Shown piece after piece: positions 1 to 5,164 of a stretch of DNA of 5,164 bases. The notes below the pieces were generated by a model, which did not search any database, was not told where the DNA came from, and was given only the letters and a program-made list of their open reading frames with translations. Positions within the stretch are counted from its first letter, which is position 1; each line of letters starts with the position of its first letter. This DNA comes from DASSBG01 sp965651365 (GTDB lineage Bacteria; Pseudomonadota; Gammaproteobacteria; Xanthomonadales; Rhodanobacteraceae), in assembly GCA_965651365.1 (NCBI GenBank), contig CBFGSA010000168.1, forward strand, positions 1 through 5,164, given 5' to 3'. A program made the translations under genes and the position numbers.

Positions 1-200
1 CCAGGACGACAGCCTGCAAACCCCGTCATCCCGGGGCCGAGCGCAGCGAGGAACCCGGGATCCACTGTCATGCCCGCCTCAAAACCACAAACAAAATCAA
101 AGTGGGTCCCGGGTTCCGCCTTCGGCGGCCCCAGGACGACAGCCTGCAAACCTCGTCATCCTGGGGCCGAGCGCAGCGAGGAACCCGGGATCCATTGTGA
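1..200. repeat. Array of palindromic intergenic repeat units in alternating orientation
   Basis: A 70-base segment at 1-70 recurs at 131-200 with 66 of 70 bases identical (differences at 23/153, 32/162, 65/195 and 69/199). Within it lies a unit of about 40 bases, in + orientation at 25-65 and 155-195. The same unit occurs inverted at 102-140, and the tail of a further inverted copy is visible at 1-10, cut by the window edge. The arms at 28-35 and 54-61 are perfect 8-base complements. The region resembles a REP/BIME-type array of extragenic palindromes. No gene is supported in 1-257: the short reading frames here are just translated repeat. Confidence 0.85.
102..140 (-). repeat. Inverted copy of the palindromic repeat unit
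   Basis: The reverse complement of this stretch matches the + unit at 25-65 in both flanks: GTCRTCCYGGGGCCG at the start and GGAACCCGGGAYCCAC at the end. The central 8-10 bases differ. Its centre forms a perfect 5-bp stem with a 3-base loop (116-120 against 124-128). Bases 50-65 and 102-117 pair as a 16-base inverted repeat with one mismatch, so two neighbouring units could fold into a larger structure. Confidence 0.75.
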
Positions 201-257
201 CTTACCCATCAGCCCGGCGTCTGCCAACCTTGCTCTTTTTGCGCCCGCAATCCCGTA

Positions 258-2246
258 ATGCCGGACCATAAGCAGACTCTGCAAGCGACCGCCCGGCCAG
301 GACGCAACATTGTGTCCAGCCTGCGTCAGCCACCGCACCCGGCGGTGCTGGTCGCAATCTGTCTGCTGGGGTTTCTGATCATCCTGCGCCTGGGCGTCGC
401 ACCGGCCGGCATCGGCCTGGAGCCATCCTGGCAGGAAGTGCTGGGCTGGGCGCTCCTGCACGGCTGGCAGTGGGGCCGGGACATCGTCTTCACCTACGGC
501 CCGACCGGCTTCCTGCTGCCGTATGCGGCCAGCGTCCCCGATCTGCTGGGCTGGTTCGTGGCGGGCCAGGTGCTGCTGACCGCCGCATACTTTGTCGCCA
601 TCGGCTTGCTGCTGCGCAAAATCCGCCTGCTGTACGCCGTGCTTTTCGTGCTCGGGTGCATGGTCTGGATCCCGGTACTGAGCGCCGATGTGCCCTGGGC
701 ACTCACCTTGCTGTTCGCCACCATGTTTCTCAGTGGCGCCAGCGGCCCGCTGAGCGAACGCGTGTTCCATGCCACGGCCGTTCCCTTTGCGCTGGTGTTC
801 AGCCTGATCGCGCTGGGCAAGTTCAGCATGCTGCCGCTATGGCTGCTGTGCGTCCTGACCCTGGTGATTGCGAACCTGGCAGCGCAGCAGCGGATGCGTG
901 CGCTGCTCGTTGCATGCGCGTTTCCGGCCAGCGTCCTGCTGGTCTGGCTGGCCTGCGGCCAGAAATTGGCCAACATCCCGGACTTCGTGCAAACCAGCCT
1001 GCCATTGAGCGCCGGCTACTCGCACGCCATGGGCATGTCGACATCCGGCTGGATCGAGCTGGGCGCGGGCCTCTGGCTGGCGGCGTTCGCAGTCGTGTGC
1101 GCCCATGCAGCCTGGGTCGGGCGGCGCAATATCACCGCTGTAACGACTGTCGCCCTGACCGCGGCCACCGCCGCACTGTTCGGTCTGGCCTTTCTCACCC
1201 GCGGCGACCACTGGCCCTGGTTCTATTCCGGCATGGGTCTGCTGCCGCTGGCCTTGCTGGGCAATGGCACGCTGCGCATGGCCAGACCCGCGAGCAGCAC
1301 GCTGCTTGCCATGATGGTCGTATCCATCGTGTACGGCATGGTGAACTTCGGGCCGGCCACGATTGTGCGCGAAAATGCAAGTCGCGTGATCCACAATACC
1401 TGGGCACTGAGCCATCCCGGTGCGTTTCATGCAAAGCGCCAGCGGCAGTGGCAACAAGCGCGGCAGAAGCATGAACTGCGCACTTTGCGTGCCCGCGTCG
1501 GCAATGCCCGCATCGACCTGTTGAGCTGGGATCAGGCCACGTTGCTGGTCAACGGCCTGCACTACGCACCGCGGCCGGTGTTTCAGAGTTACACCGTCTA
1601 CACGCCCTTTCTGCAACGCTTGAACGAGGCCTATTTTCTCGGTCCGAAGGCACCCCCCTACGTTGCCTTGAAGCTCGGTGCCATCGACGGTCGCATGTTG
1701 ATGTCCGAAGACGCCCTGTCGCTCGCGGCCCTGCTGCGGCGCTATCGCCCGGTGCTGCGAGATGGCGCCTTCGAACTGCTGCAGCGCGATGATTCGATAT
1801 CTGCCCCGTCGCCGGTGCAACAAGACGTGGCCGGACACCGCTTCCACTTCGGCCAGACGGTACCGGTCCACACCGGCAAGGCGCCGACACTTGCTTTCAT
1901 CGACATCCGCCTCAGCCCCCTGGGCAAACTGTACACCTTGCTGCTGCGCGAACCGGAAATCGACATCACGCTCAGACTCGGCAACGGCTCGATCGCAAAA
2001 TACCGCCTGCTGCGCGAAACGGCGGGCACCGGCTTCGTGCTGAGTCCGCTGATCCAGTCCACCAAGGACTGGACCCGGCTGTACGCGGCCGATACGCTGC
2101 CGAAAGTGAAAAGCCTCCGCATTGACACCCGGGCCCCATGGGCCCGCAACCTGTTTGATCCAAACTGCACGGTGGCACTGCAAACGCTGCCGATTCTTCG
2201 CTCCCGCGCCGACCGGTCCGGCGACAGTGCCACGGCAACACCATGA
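258..2246 (+). CDS. Polytopic membrane protein, GT-C glycosyltransferase-like
   Basis: This is a 662-residue integral membrane protein of no family I can name with certainty. Hydrophobic segments are visible from about residue 28 to 370: roughly 28-50, 94-118, 124-140, 144-160, 174-208 (probably two), 215-234, then three or four more. A soluble C-terminal part of about 290 residues follows. The loop after the first membrane segment carries an acidic residue (E55 in LEPSWQ) and the motif GRDIVFTYGPTGFL (73-86). That layout, an acidic loop followed by a Gx(D)xxxxYGP stretch, recalls GT-C enzymes that use polyprenyl-phosphate sugars on the outer face of the inner membrane. The stop overlaps the start of the HAD-UbiA gene, so the two are very probably co-translated and act together. 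The start is uncertain: ATG 258 has no visible ribosome binding site, whereas GTG 312 (V19) has AGGA at 299-302, nine bases upstream. It could instead be a lipid-linked sugar flippase or a non-enzymatic membrane protein. The existence of the gene is secure, but the function is inferred. Confidence 0.85.
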   Translation: MPDHKQTLQATARPGRNIVSSLRQPPHPAVLVAICLLGFLIILRLGVAPAGIGLEPSWQEVLGWALLHGWQWGRDIVFTYGPTGFLLPYAASVPDLLGWFVAGQVLLTAAYFVAIGLLLRKIRLLYAVLFVLGCMVWIPVLSADVPWALTLLFATMFLSGASGPLSERVFHATAVPFALVFSLIALGKFSMLPLWLLCVLTLVIANLAAQQRMRALLVACAFPASVLLVWLACGQKLANIPDFVQTSLPLSAGYSHAMGMSTSGWIELGAGLWLAAFAVVCAHAAWVGRRNITAVTTVALTAATAALFGLAFLTRGDHWPWFYSGMGLLPLALLGNGTLRMARPASSTLLAMMVVSIVYGMVNFGPATIVRENASRVIHNTWALSHPGAFHAKRQRQWQQARQKHELRTLRARVGNARIDLLSWDQATLLVNGLHYAPRPVFQSYTVYTPFLQRLNEAYFLGPKAPPYVALKLGAIDGRMLMSEDALSLAALLRRYRPVLRDGAFELLQRDDSISAPSPVQQDVAGHRFHFGQTVPVHTGKAPTLAFIDIRLSPLGKLYTLLLREPEIDITLRLGNGSIAKYRLLRETAGTGFVLSPLIQSTKDWTRLYAADTLPKVKSLRIDTRAPWARNLFDPNCTVALQTLPILRSRADRSGDSATATP

Positions 2247-3673
2247 GTATGTCAGGCCAGCCCATTCCCCTGTGCATCGACCTGGATGGCACACTGCTGC
2301 TGGGTGATGTCGGCATCGAGTCCGCGCTGGCCCTGCTCAAGCGCAACCCGCTGTATCTGCTGCCGATGCTGCTGTGGCTCATGCGCGGCTACGCGCCGTT
2401 CAAGCGCGAGGTCGCCAGGCGAGTGGCGCTGAATCCCGGGCACATGCCATGGGACGAGCGTGTACTGGACTGGGTCAAGACTGAACGCAAGTCGCGCCCC
2501 TGCCTGCTGGTCACCGCCAGCGACCTTGTGCTGGCGACTTCAATCGCGCAACACCTGGGCTGCTTCGACGAAGTAATCGCCACCGATCAAACCGACAACC
2601 TGGCGGCACAAGCCAAGGCGCGCGTACTCGTGCAGCGCTTCGGCGAGCAGGGATTCGACTATGCCGGCAACTCGGCCAGCGACCTGCATGTATGGCCACA
2701 CGCCCGCGACGCGATAGTCGCCAATGCGAGCCCACGCCTGCTGGCGCGTGCACGCCGGTGCGCGAATGTCAGTCGGGTATTTTCACAGCACGGCAGCCGC
2801 ACGCGAACCTGGATGCGTGCCCTGCGCCTGCACCAGTGGATCAAGAACCTGCTGGTCTTCGTGCCGCTGCTGGGCGCACACCTGCTGGGCAATCCGACAC
2901 TTGCCATGCAGGCCACGCTCGCGTGGCTGCTGTTCGGTCTGTGCACCTCCGGTACCTACCTGCTCAACGACCTGCTGGATCTGGATGCCGACCGCCAGCA
3001 TCCGCGCAAGCGCGACCGTCCCCTGGCCAGCGGCCGACTCAGACTGGAATCTGCGCTGCGGGCCATTCCCGCGCTGATCGGAGCAGCCTTGATCGGCGCC
3101 TGCCTGCTGTTGCCACCGGCGTTTCTGCCATGGCTGGCGGCCTATCTGATCCTCACCCTGACCTATTCGCTGTGGCTGAAGCGACTCATCCTGATCGACA
3201 CACTCGTGTTGGCGTTGCTCTTCACCATTCGCATCTTCGCCGGTGGCGGCGCCACCACCGTTCCAGTCAGCCCGTGGCTGGCCGCGCTGTCGCTGCTCGT
3301 CTTCCTCAGCCTGGCCCTGATGAAACGCTATGCCGAACTGCGCAGCGTTCAGGCCCCACCCGTTGGCTCCCTTCCCGGCCGCGGCTATCGCACAAGCAGC
3401 TCTCGGCTCGTTGCCGTACTCGGGATCACGGCAGGCATGTCGAGCCTTGCCATCCTGGCCGGCTATATCCTCAGTCCCGCCAGCCGTGCCCTGTACCAGC
3501 ACCCGACACTGCTGTGGTTGCTCTGGCCCCTGGCCACTTGGTGGCTGGCACGCCTGTGGTGGCTGGCAAAACAAGGCCGCATGCACGATGATCCCATCAT
3601 GTTCGCCGTGCGTGACCCGCAAAGCTGGCTCGCCGCGATCATCGGGCTCGGCATCCTGTGGAGCAGCGTCTGA
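2243..3673 (+). CDS. HAD phosphatase-UbiA prenyltransferase fusion, probable polyprenyl-phosphate phosphoribosyltransferase
   Basis: This 476-residue two-domain protein has a HAD-type N-terminal domain at about 8-170. Motif I is DLDGT (D13 nucleophile, D15), motif II T91 in LLVTAS, a likely motif III lysine is K125, and motif IV is GNSASD (D147). The UbiA-type membrane domain covers about 190-476. It has RLHQWIKN (195-202), the metal-diphosphate motif NDLLDLDAD (242-250), a following HPRKRDRPLASG (253-264), YSLWLK (308-313), D319 and R330, with about nine membrane segments. The QWxKN and NDxxDxxxDxxHPxKxxRP pattern is typical of the UbiA branch with decaprenyl-phosphate phosphoribosyltransferase, which moves phosphoribose from PRPP to polyprenyl phosphate. 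The HAD domain could then remove the 5-phosphate to give polyprenyl-phospho-ribose, a step done by a separate protein in mycobacteria. That division of labour is inference. The ATG at 2243 overlaps the upstream stop as ATGA, with no clear ribosome binding site, so translation probably depends on re-initiation. A quinone- or lipid-type UbiA function is less likely. Confidence 0.88.
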   Translation: MSMSGQPIPLCIDLDGTLLLGDVGIESALALLKRNPLYLLPMLLWLMRGYAPFKREVARRVALNPGHMPWDERVLDWVKTERKSRPCLLVTASDLVLATSIAQHLGCFDEVIATDQTDNLAAQAKARVLVQRFGEQGFDYAGNSASDLHVWPHARDAIVANASPRLLARARRCANVSRVFSQHGSRTRTWMRALRLHQWIKNLLVFVPLLGAHLLGNPTLAMQATLAWLLFGLCTSGTYLLNDLLDLDADRQHPRKRDRPLASGRLRLESALRAIPALIGAALIGACLLLPPAFLPWLAAYLILTLTYSLWLKRLILIDTLVLALLFTIRIFAGGGATTVPVSPWLAALSLLVFLSLALMKRYAELRSVQAPPVGSLPGRGYRTSSSRLVAVLGITAGMSSLAILAGYILSPASRALYQHPTLLWLLWPLATWWLARLWWLAKQGRMHDDPIMFAVRDPQSWLAAIIGLGILWSSV

Positions 3674-3786
3674 GTCTGTGCGAGAAGTTCAGGCCATCGC
3701 AGAGCATGCACCGAGCCGCGCCAAGAGCCTGCCTCGGGCTCGATCCGGGGGCATGCCCGCAATATCTGCGGATATCGCAAACAAGC
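3674..3786. other. Intergenic region between the HAD-UbiA gene and the toxin-antitoxin promoter
   Basis: These 113 bases hold no supported gene. A long open frame runs through them from GTG 3658 into the antitoxin, but its extra residues look like no protein domain and it would cross the antitoxin promoter. Small dyads occur: a 5-bp stem at 3725-3729/3737-3741 and the palindrome GGGCATGCCC at 3749-3758. Neither is followed by a T run, so I do not call a terminator. Confidence 0.6.
3759..3778. promoter_or_regulatory. Second dyad in the -35 region of the toxin-antitoxin promoter
   Basis: GCAATATC (3759-3766) and GATATCGC (3771-3778) are 8-base inverted arms with one mismatch around a 4-base spacer. 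The dyad covers most of the position expected for the -35 element and lies just upstream of the main palindrome, so it may be a second operator site. The sequence differs from the main palindrome, so it could also be coincidence. Confidence 0.4.
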
Positions 3787-3803
3787 CCATTTGGGATTAT
3801 AAT
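3775..3803 (+). promoter_or_regulatory. Promoter of the RES-Xre module
   Basis: A perfect -10 box TATAAT lies at 3798-3803. With a 17-base spacer the -35 position is TCGCAA (3775-3780), which matches the consensus at only three of six bases. Transcription would start near 3809-3811 and give a leader of about 22 bases before ATG 3832. A strong -10 with a weak -35, overlapped by a palindrome, suits an autorepressed antitoxin promoter. Confidence 0.65.
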
Positions 3804-3815
3804 GATCCCAGATGG
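3787..3815. promoter_or_regulatory. Palindromic operator overlapping the -10 box
   Basis: The arms CCATTTGGGAT (3787-3797) and ATCCCAGATGG (3805-3815) are reverse complements at 10 of 11 positions, separated by 7 bases (3798-3804) that contain the whole TATAAT box. A protein bound here would block RNA polymerase. The obvious candidate is the antitoxin encoded directly downstream, alone or in complex with the toxin, as is known for RES-Xre systems. The palindrome is seen directly; the bound protein is inferred. Confidence 0.7.
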
Positions 3816-3821
3816 CCAAAT

Positions 3822-3826
3822 GGAAA
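3822..3826 (+). promoter_or_regulatory. Weak ribosome binding site of the antitoxin
   Basis: GGAAA lies five bases before ATG 3832, and its GGA core ends seven bases before it. This and the predicted transcript start near 3810 favour ATG 3832 over ATG 3820, which would have a leader of only about 10 bases, and over ATG 3802, which lies inside the operator. Confidence 0.45.
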
Positions 3827-3831
3827 TACCG

Positions 3832-4248
3832 ATGACAATCACCGCACGCCAACGGGACATCCTGGGCACAAAGGCTGCAACCAGCGAGCAGCTTCTGGCC
3901 CAGATCCGCAAGGGTTTCCCGCCAGCCGTCGTCTTTCGTGTGGAGAAGCTCGGCTTTCCCAGAAACGCGCTGTATTCGGTGATCGGCAGCCGCTCCACGA
4001 TTCAGCGGCGGATGAAAGAAAAGGCCAAGCTCGCCCAGGATGAGTCCGACCGCCTTGCCCGAGTGGCAGGCATCGTGGCCCTGGCCGAAGATGTTTTCGG
4101 CAACAAGGACAAGGCCATGCGCTGGCTTCAGCGCGAATCGGTGAACCTGGCCGGCCAGGGAGCCCCCTTCAAACTCCTCGTGACAGGCCAAGGCACAGAC
4201 CTGGTGCGCGAGCGGCTGGAACAAATCCGGCATGGCATGTACGCGTGA
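3832..4248 (+). CDS. xre: Xre/MbcA/ParS-type antitoxin of a RES-Xre module
   Basis: This 138-residue protein has two parts. The first 75 or so residues are charged and helical, with an Xre-like DNA-binding region at about 29-65. The C-terminal part (about 78-138) is the DUF2384-type toxin-binding domain. Its typical pattern is visible: AEDVFGN (85-91), A95, RWL (97-99), LAGQGAPFKLL (106-116), G121, V125, and LEQIRHG (129-135) close to the end. In this family the antitoxin blocks the RES active site and represses its own promoter. It precedes the toxin, the usual order for RES-Xre pairs, and its stop overlaps the toxin start as GTGA. The start at ATG 3832 was chosen from promoter position and the GGAAA upstream; ATG 3820 would add four residues. 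The length fits the family. I am confident of the type because of the partner gene. Confidence 0.9.
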   Translation: MTITARQRDILGTKAATSEQLLAQIRKGFPPAVVFRVEKLGFPRNALYSVIGSRSTIQRRMKEKAKLAQDESDRLARVAGIVALAEDVFGNKDKAMRWLQRESVNLAGQGAPFKLLVTGQGTDLVRERLEQIRHGMYA

Positions 4249-4694
4249 TCGTATGGCGCCTGACTACGGTGTCGGCCATGGACGGCAAAGGCGGGCTGAA
4301 GGGGTCGGCCAGGTGGCACACCCGCGGCCGCAGGATCATCTACACCAGCCAGACGCCAGCCGGCGCGCTGCTGGAGGTTCTGGTTCATCTGCGCGTCGAG
4401 CCCGACGAACTCCCTGAAGGCTATCGCCTGCTATCGATCGATATTCCAGGCCGACTGAAGCCGCGCAACGTCCGCATGCCCAAAGGCTGGGAGCATGACA
4501 TAGCGCAGTCCAGAGCCAAGGGCGACGCATGGCTGTCGGGCGGGAAGTCCGCGCTGCTGCGCGTGCCCAGCGCGATCGTGCCGGCTGCCTACAACATCCT
4601 GCTGAATCCAGAGCACCCCGATGCCGCCGGCTTCACGGTGCTTGACGACTCCCCCTTCCGATTCGATCGCAGACTGCTGCCCTCGTCGAAGTGA
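4245..4694 (+). CDS. res: RES-domain toxin, probable NAD+-degrading enzyme
   Basis: This 149-residue protein is a complete RES domain. The residues that name the family are in place: Arg in the SARWH stretch (R23), Y33 in IIYTS, Glu in ALLEVLVHL (E44), and Ser in VPSAIVP (S109), followed by the usual N117 and NPEHPD (121-126). RES toxins destroy cellular NAD+; characterised members such as mycobacterial MbcT do so by phosphorolysis, and others are reported as NAD+ hydrolases. Freed from its antitoxin it would stop growth by emptying the NAD+ pool. The GTG start at 4245 overlaps the antitoxin stop. It is preferred over ATG 4278 because the later start would remove the conserved N-terminal VWRL segment. 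No good ribosome binding site is visible, so translation probably couples to the antitoxin. Nothing suggests truncation or loss of activity. Confidence 0.9.
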   Translation: MIVWRLTTVSAMDGKGGLKGSARWHTRGRRIIYTSQTPAGALLEVLVHLRVEPDELPEGYRLLSIDIPGRLKPRNVRMPKGWEHDIAQSRAKGDAWLSGGKSALLRVPSAIVPAAYNILLNPEHPDAAGFTVLDDSPFRFDRRLLPSSK

Positions 4695-4817
4695 AATGCA
4701 GATTCATGGCGCAACTTTTTGAACGCAACGGCGCGAGAAGGTAGCGAAACCCGATCTTGGCGGTGCAATATATCAACTGCCACAACCCACATCACGATTC
4801 AAGAGCAGTAGCATCCC
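4695..4817. other. Intergenic region before the reductase gene
   Basis: This 123-base spacer is visibly richer in A and T than its neighbours. A TATATC hexamer at 4769-4774 matches the -10 consensus at four of six bases, but no convincing -35 stands at the right distance. No hairpin followed by a T run was found after the toxin, so read-through from the toxin-antitoxin promoter is possible. AAGAG at 4801-4805 is a poor and distant ribosome binding site for ATG 4818. Confidence 0.5.
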
Positions 4818-5164
4818 ATGCAACGCGTCCTGATAATCGCCGCCACCTCGGCCATCGCCGAAGCCACCGCCCGCATCTATGCCGAACGCGGCGCTGCCTT
4901 GTACCTGCTGGCGCGCGACACTGAACATCTGGCCACCATCGCCGCCGACATCGCCACCCGCGGCGCCGCGCGCATCGAACATGCCGGGCTCGATGTCACC
5001 GACTTCGAAGCCCAGGCCGAGCGCATCGCCGAAGCCTGGACCGCCTTCGACGGCCTGGACATCGCCCTGATCGCCCACGGCTCCGGCGAACATGAACGCG
5101 AAGCCCGCCAGGACATGAACCTGCTGCGTAGCCAGTTCACCCTCAACGCCACCGCCACCCTGGC
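4818..5164 (+). CDS. Short-chain dehydrogenase/reductase, DprE2-like (partial, cut by window end)
   Basis: The first 115 complete codons of an SDR are present. The N-terminal Rossmann strand RVLIIAATSAIAEATAR (3-19) replaces the classical TGxxxGxG with TSAIAEA, a change shared with the DprE2-type keto-pentose reductases (TSEIG in the mycobacterial enzyme). R33 after the second strand (LYLLARD) suggests NADPH. D59-D62 (DVTD) and IAHGSG (85-90, in place of NNAG) are the next expected SDR elements, and N110 fits the conserved Asn of the fourth helix. The Ser/Tyr/Lys catalytic residues lie beyond the window. DprE2 reduces the 2-keto intermediate of decaprenyl-phospho-ribose epimerisation to the arabinose form, which would fit the HAD-UbiA fusion upstream. 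The start is well fixed: an in-frame TAG stands at 4809-4811 and ATG 4818 is the first start after it. Ala codons are almost all GCC (24 of 27), unlike the mixed use upstream. SDR membership is firm; the DprE2-like role is inference. Confidence 0.85.
   Translation, partial: MQRVLIIAATSAIAEATARIYAERGAALYLLARDTEHLATIAADIATRGAARIEHAGLDVTDFEAQAERIAEAWTAFDGLDIALIAHGSGEHEREARQDMNLLRSQFTLNATATL

Noticed and set aside
1..200. CRISPR array
   Set aside because: The repeats are imperfect, alternate in orientation, and have no regular unique spacers of 30-40 bases.
70..258. Short + strand open frame in the repeat region
   Set aside because: It is translated repeat sequence with no protein-like composition or ribosome binding site, and it ends where the membrane protein gene begins.
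837..2294. Long minus-strand open frame of 485 codons opposite the membrane protein gene
   Set aside because: Its translation is rich in Gln, Arg, His and Gly with no recognisable domain. It is the antisense shadow of a GC-rich gene whose + strand product has clear membrane segments.
3725..3741. Hairpin after the HAD-UbiA gene as a terminator
   Set aside because: The stem is only 5 bp and no T run follows, so it cannot be called an intrinsic terminator.
3658..3831. N-terminal extension of the antitoxin to GTG 3658
   Set aside because: The extra 58 codons overlap the end of the HAD-UbiA gene and cross the operator and -10 box. The antitoxin family matches only from about ATG 3832.
3661..4808. 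GAGCAG at 3661 and 4803 as a target-site duplication flanking the toxin-antitoxin module
   Set aside because: Six bases is expected by chance, the first copy lies inside the fusion gene's last codons, and there is no transposase or terminal inverted repeat.

Overview
The window is GC-rich chromosomal DNA from a bacterium, most likely a proteobacterium. The repeat unit at the left end (GTCATCCCGGGGCCG...GGAACCCGGGATCC) resembles intergenic repeats I associate with Xanthomonadales-type Gammaproteobacteria. The taxonomic guess is soft. All genes read on the + strand.

Layout: positions 1-200 hold a small array of imperfect palindromic repeat units in alternating orientation, with no gene. Next comes a tightly coupled pair. 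The first is a 662-residue polytopic membrane protein with features of GT-C glycosyltransferases (258-2246). The second, which overlaps it by ATGA, is a 476-residue fusion of a HAD phosphatase domain to a UbiA-type membrane transferase domain (2243-3673). A RES-Xre toxin-antitoxin module follows: antitoxin 3832-4248, toxin 4245-4694, joined by a GTGA overlap. It has its own promoter, whose TATAAT -10 box lies inside a near-perfect inverted repeat. At the right edge an atypical short-chain dehydrogenase/reductase starts at 4818 and runs off the window.

Interpretation: the HAD-UbiA fusion most resembles the branch of UbiA proteins that includes polyprenyl-phosphate phosphoribosyltransferases (mycobacterial Rv3806c type). 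The reductase has the TSxIxxA-type nucleotide-binding loop seen in DprE2-like enzymes. Together with the GT-C-like membrane protein they suggest a polyprenyl-phospho-pentose (D-arabinofuranose-type) donor pathway and a transferase that could use the donor for cell-surface glycosylation. The FAD-dependent oxidase partner (DprE1-like) is not in the window. The toxin-antitoxin module sits between two members of this putative pathway and is the clearest sign of a later insertion. Assignments rest on motif recognition by eye. No database search was possible.
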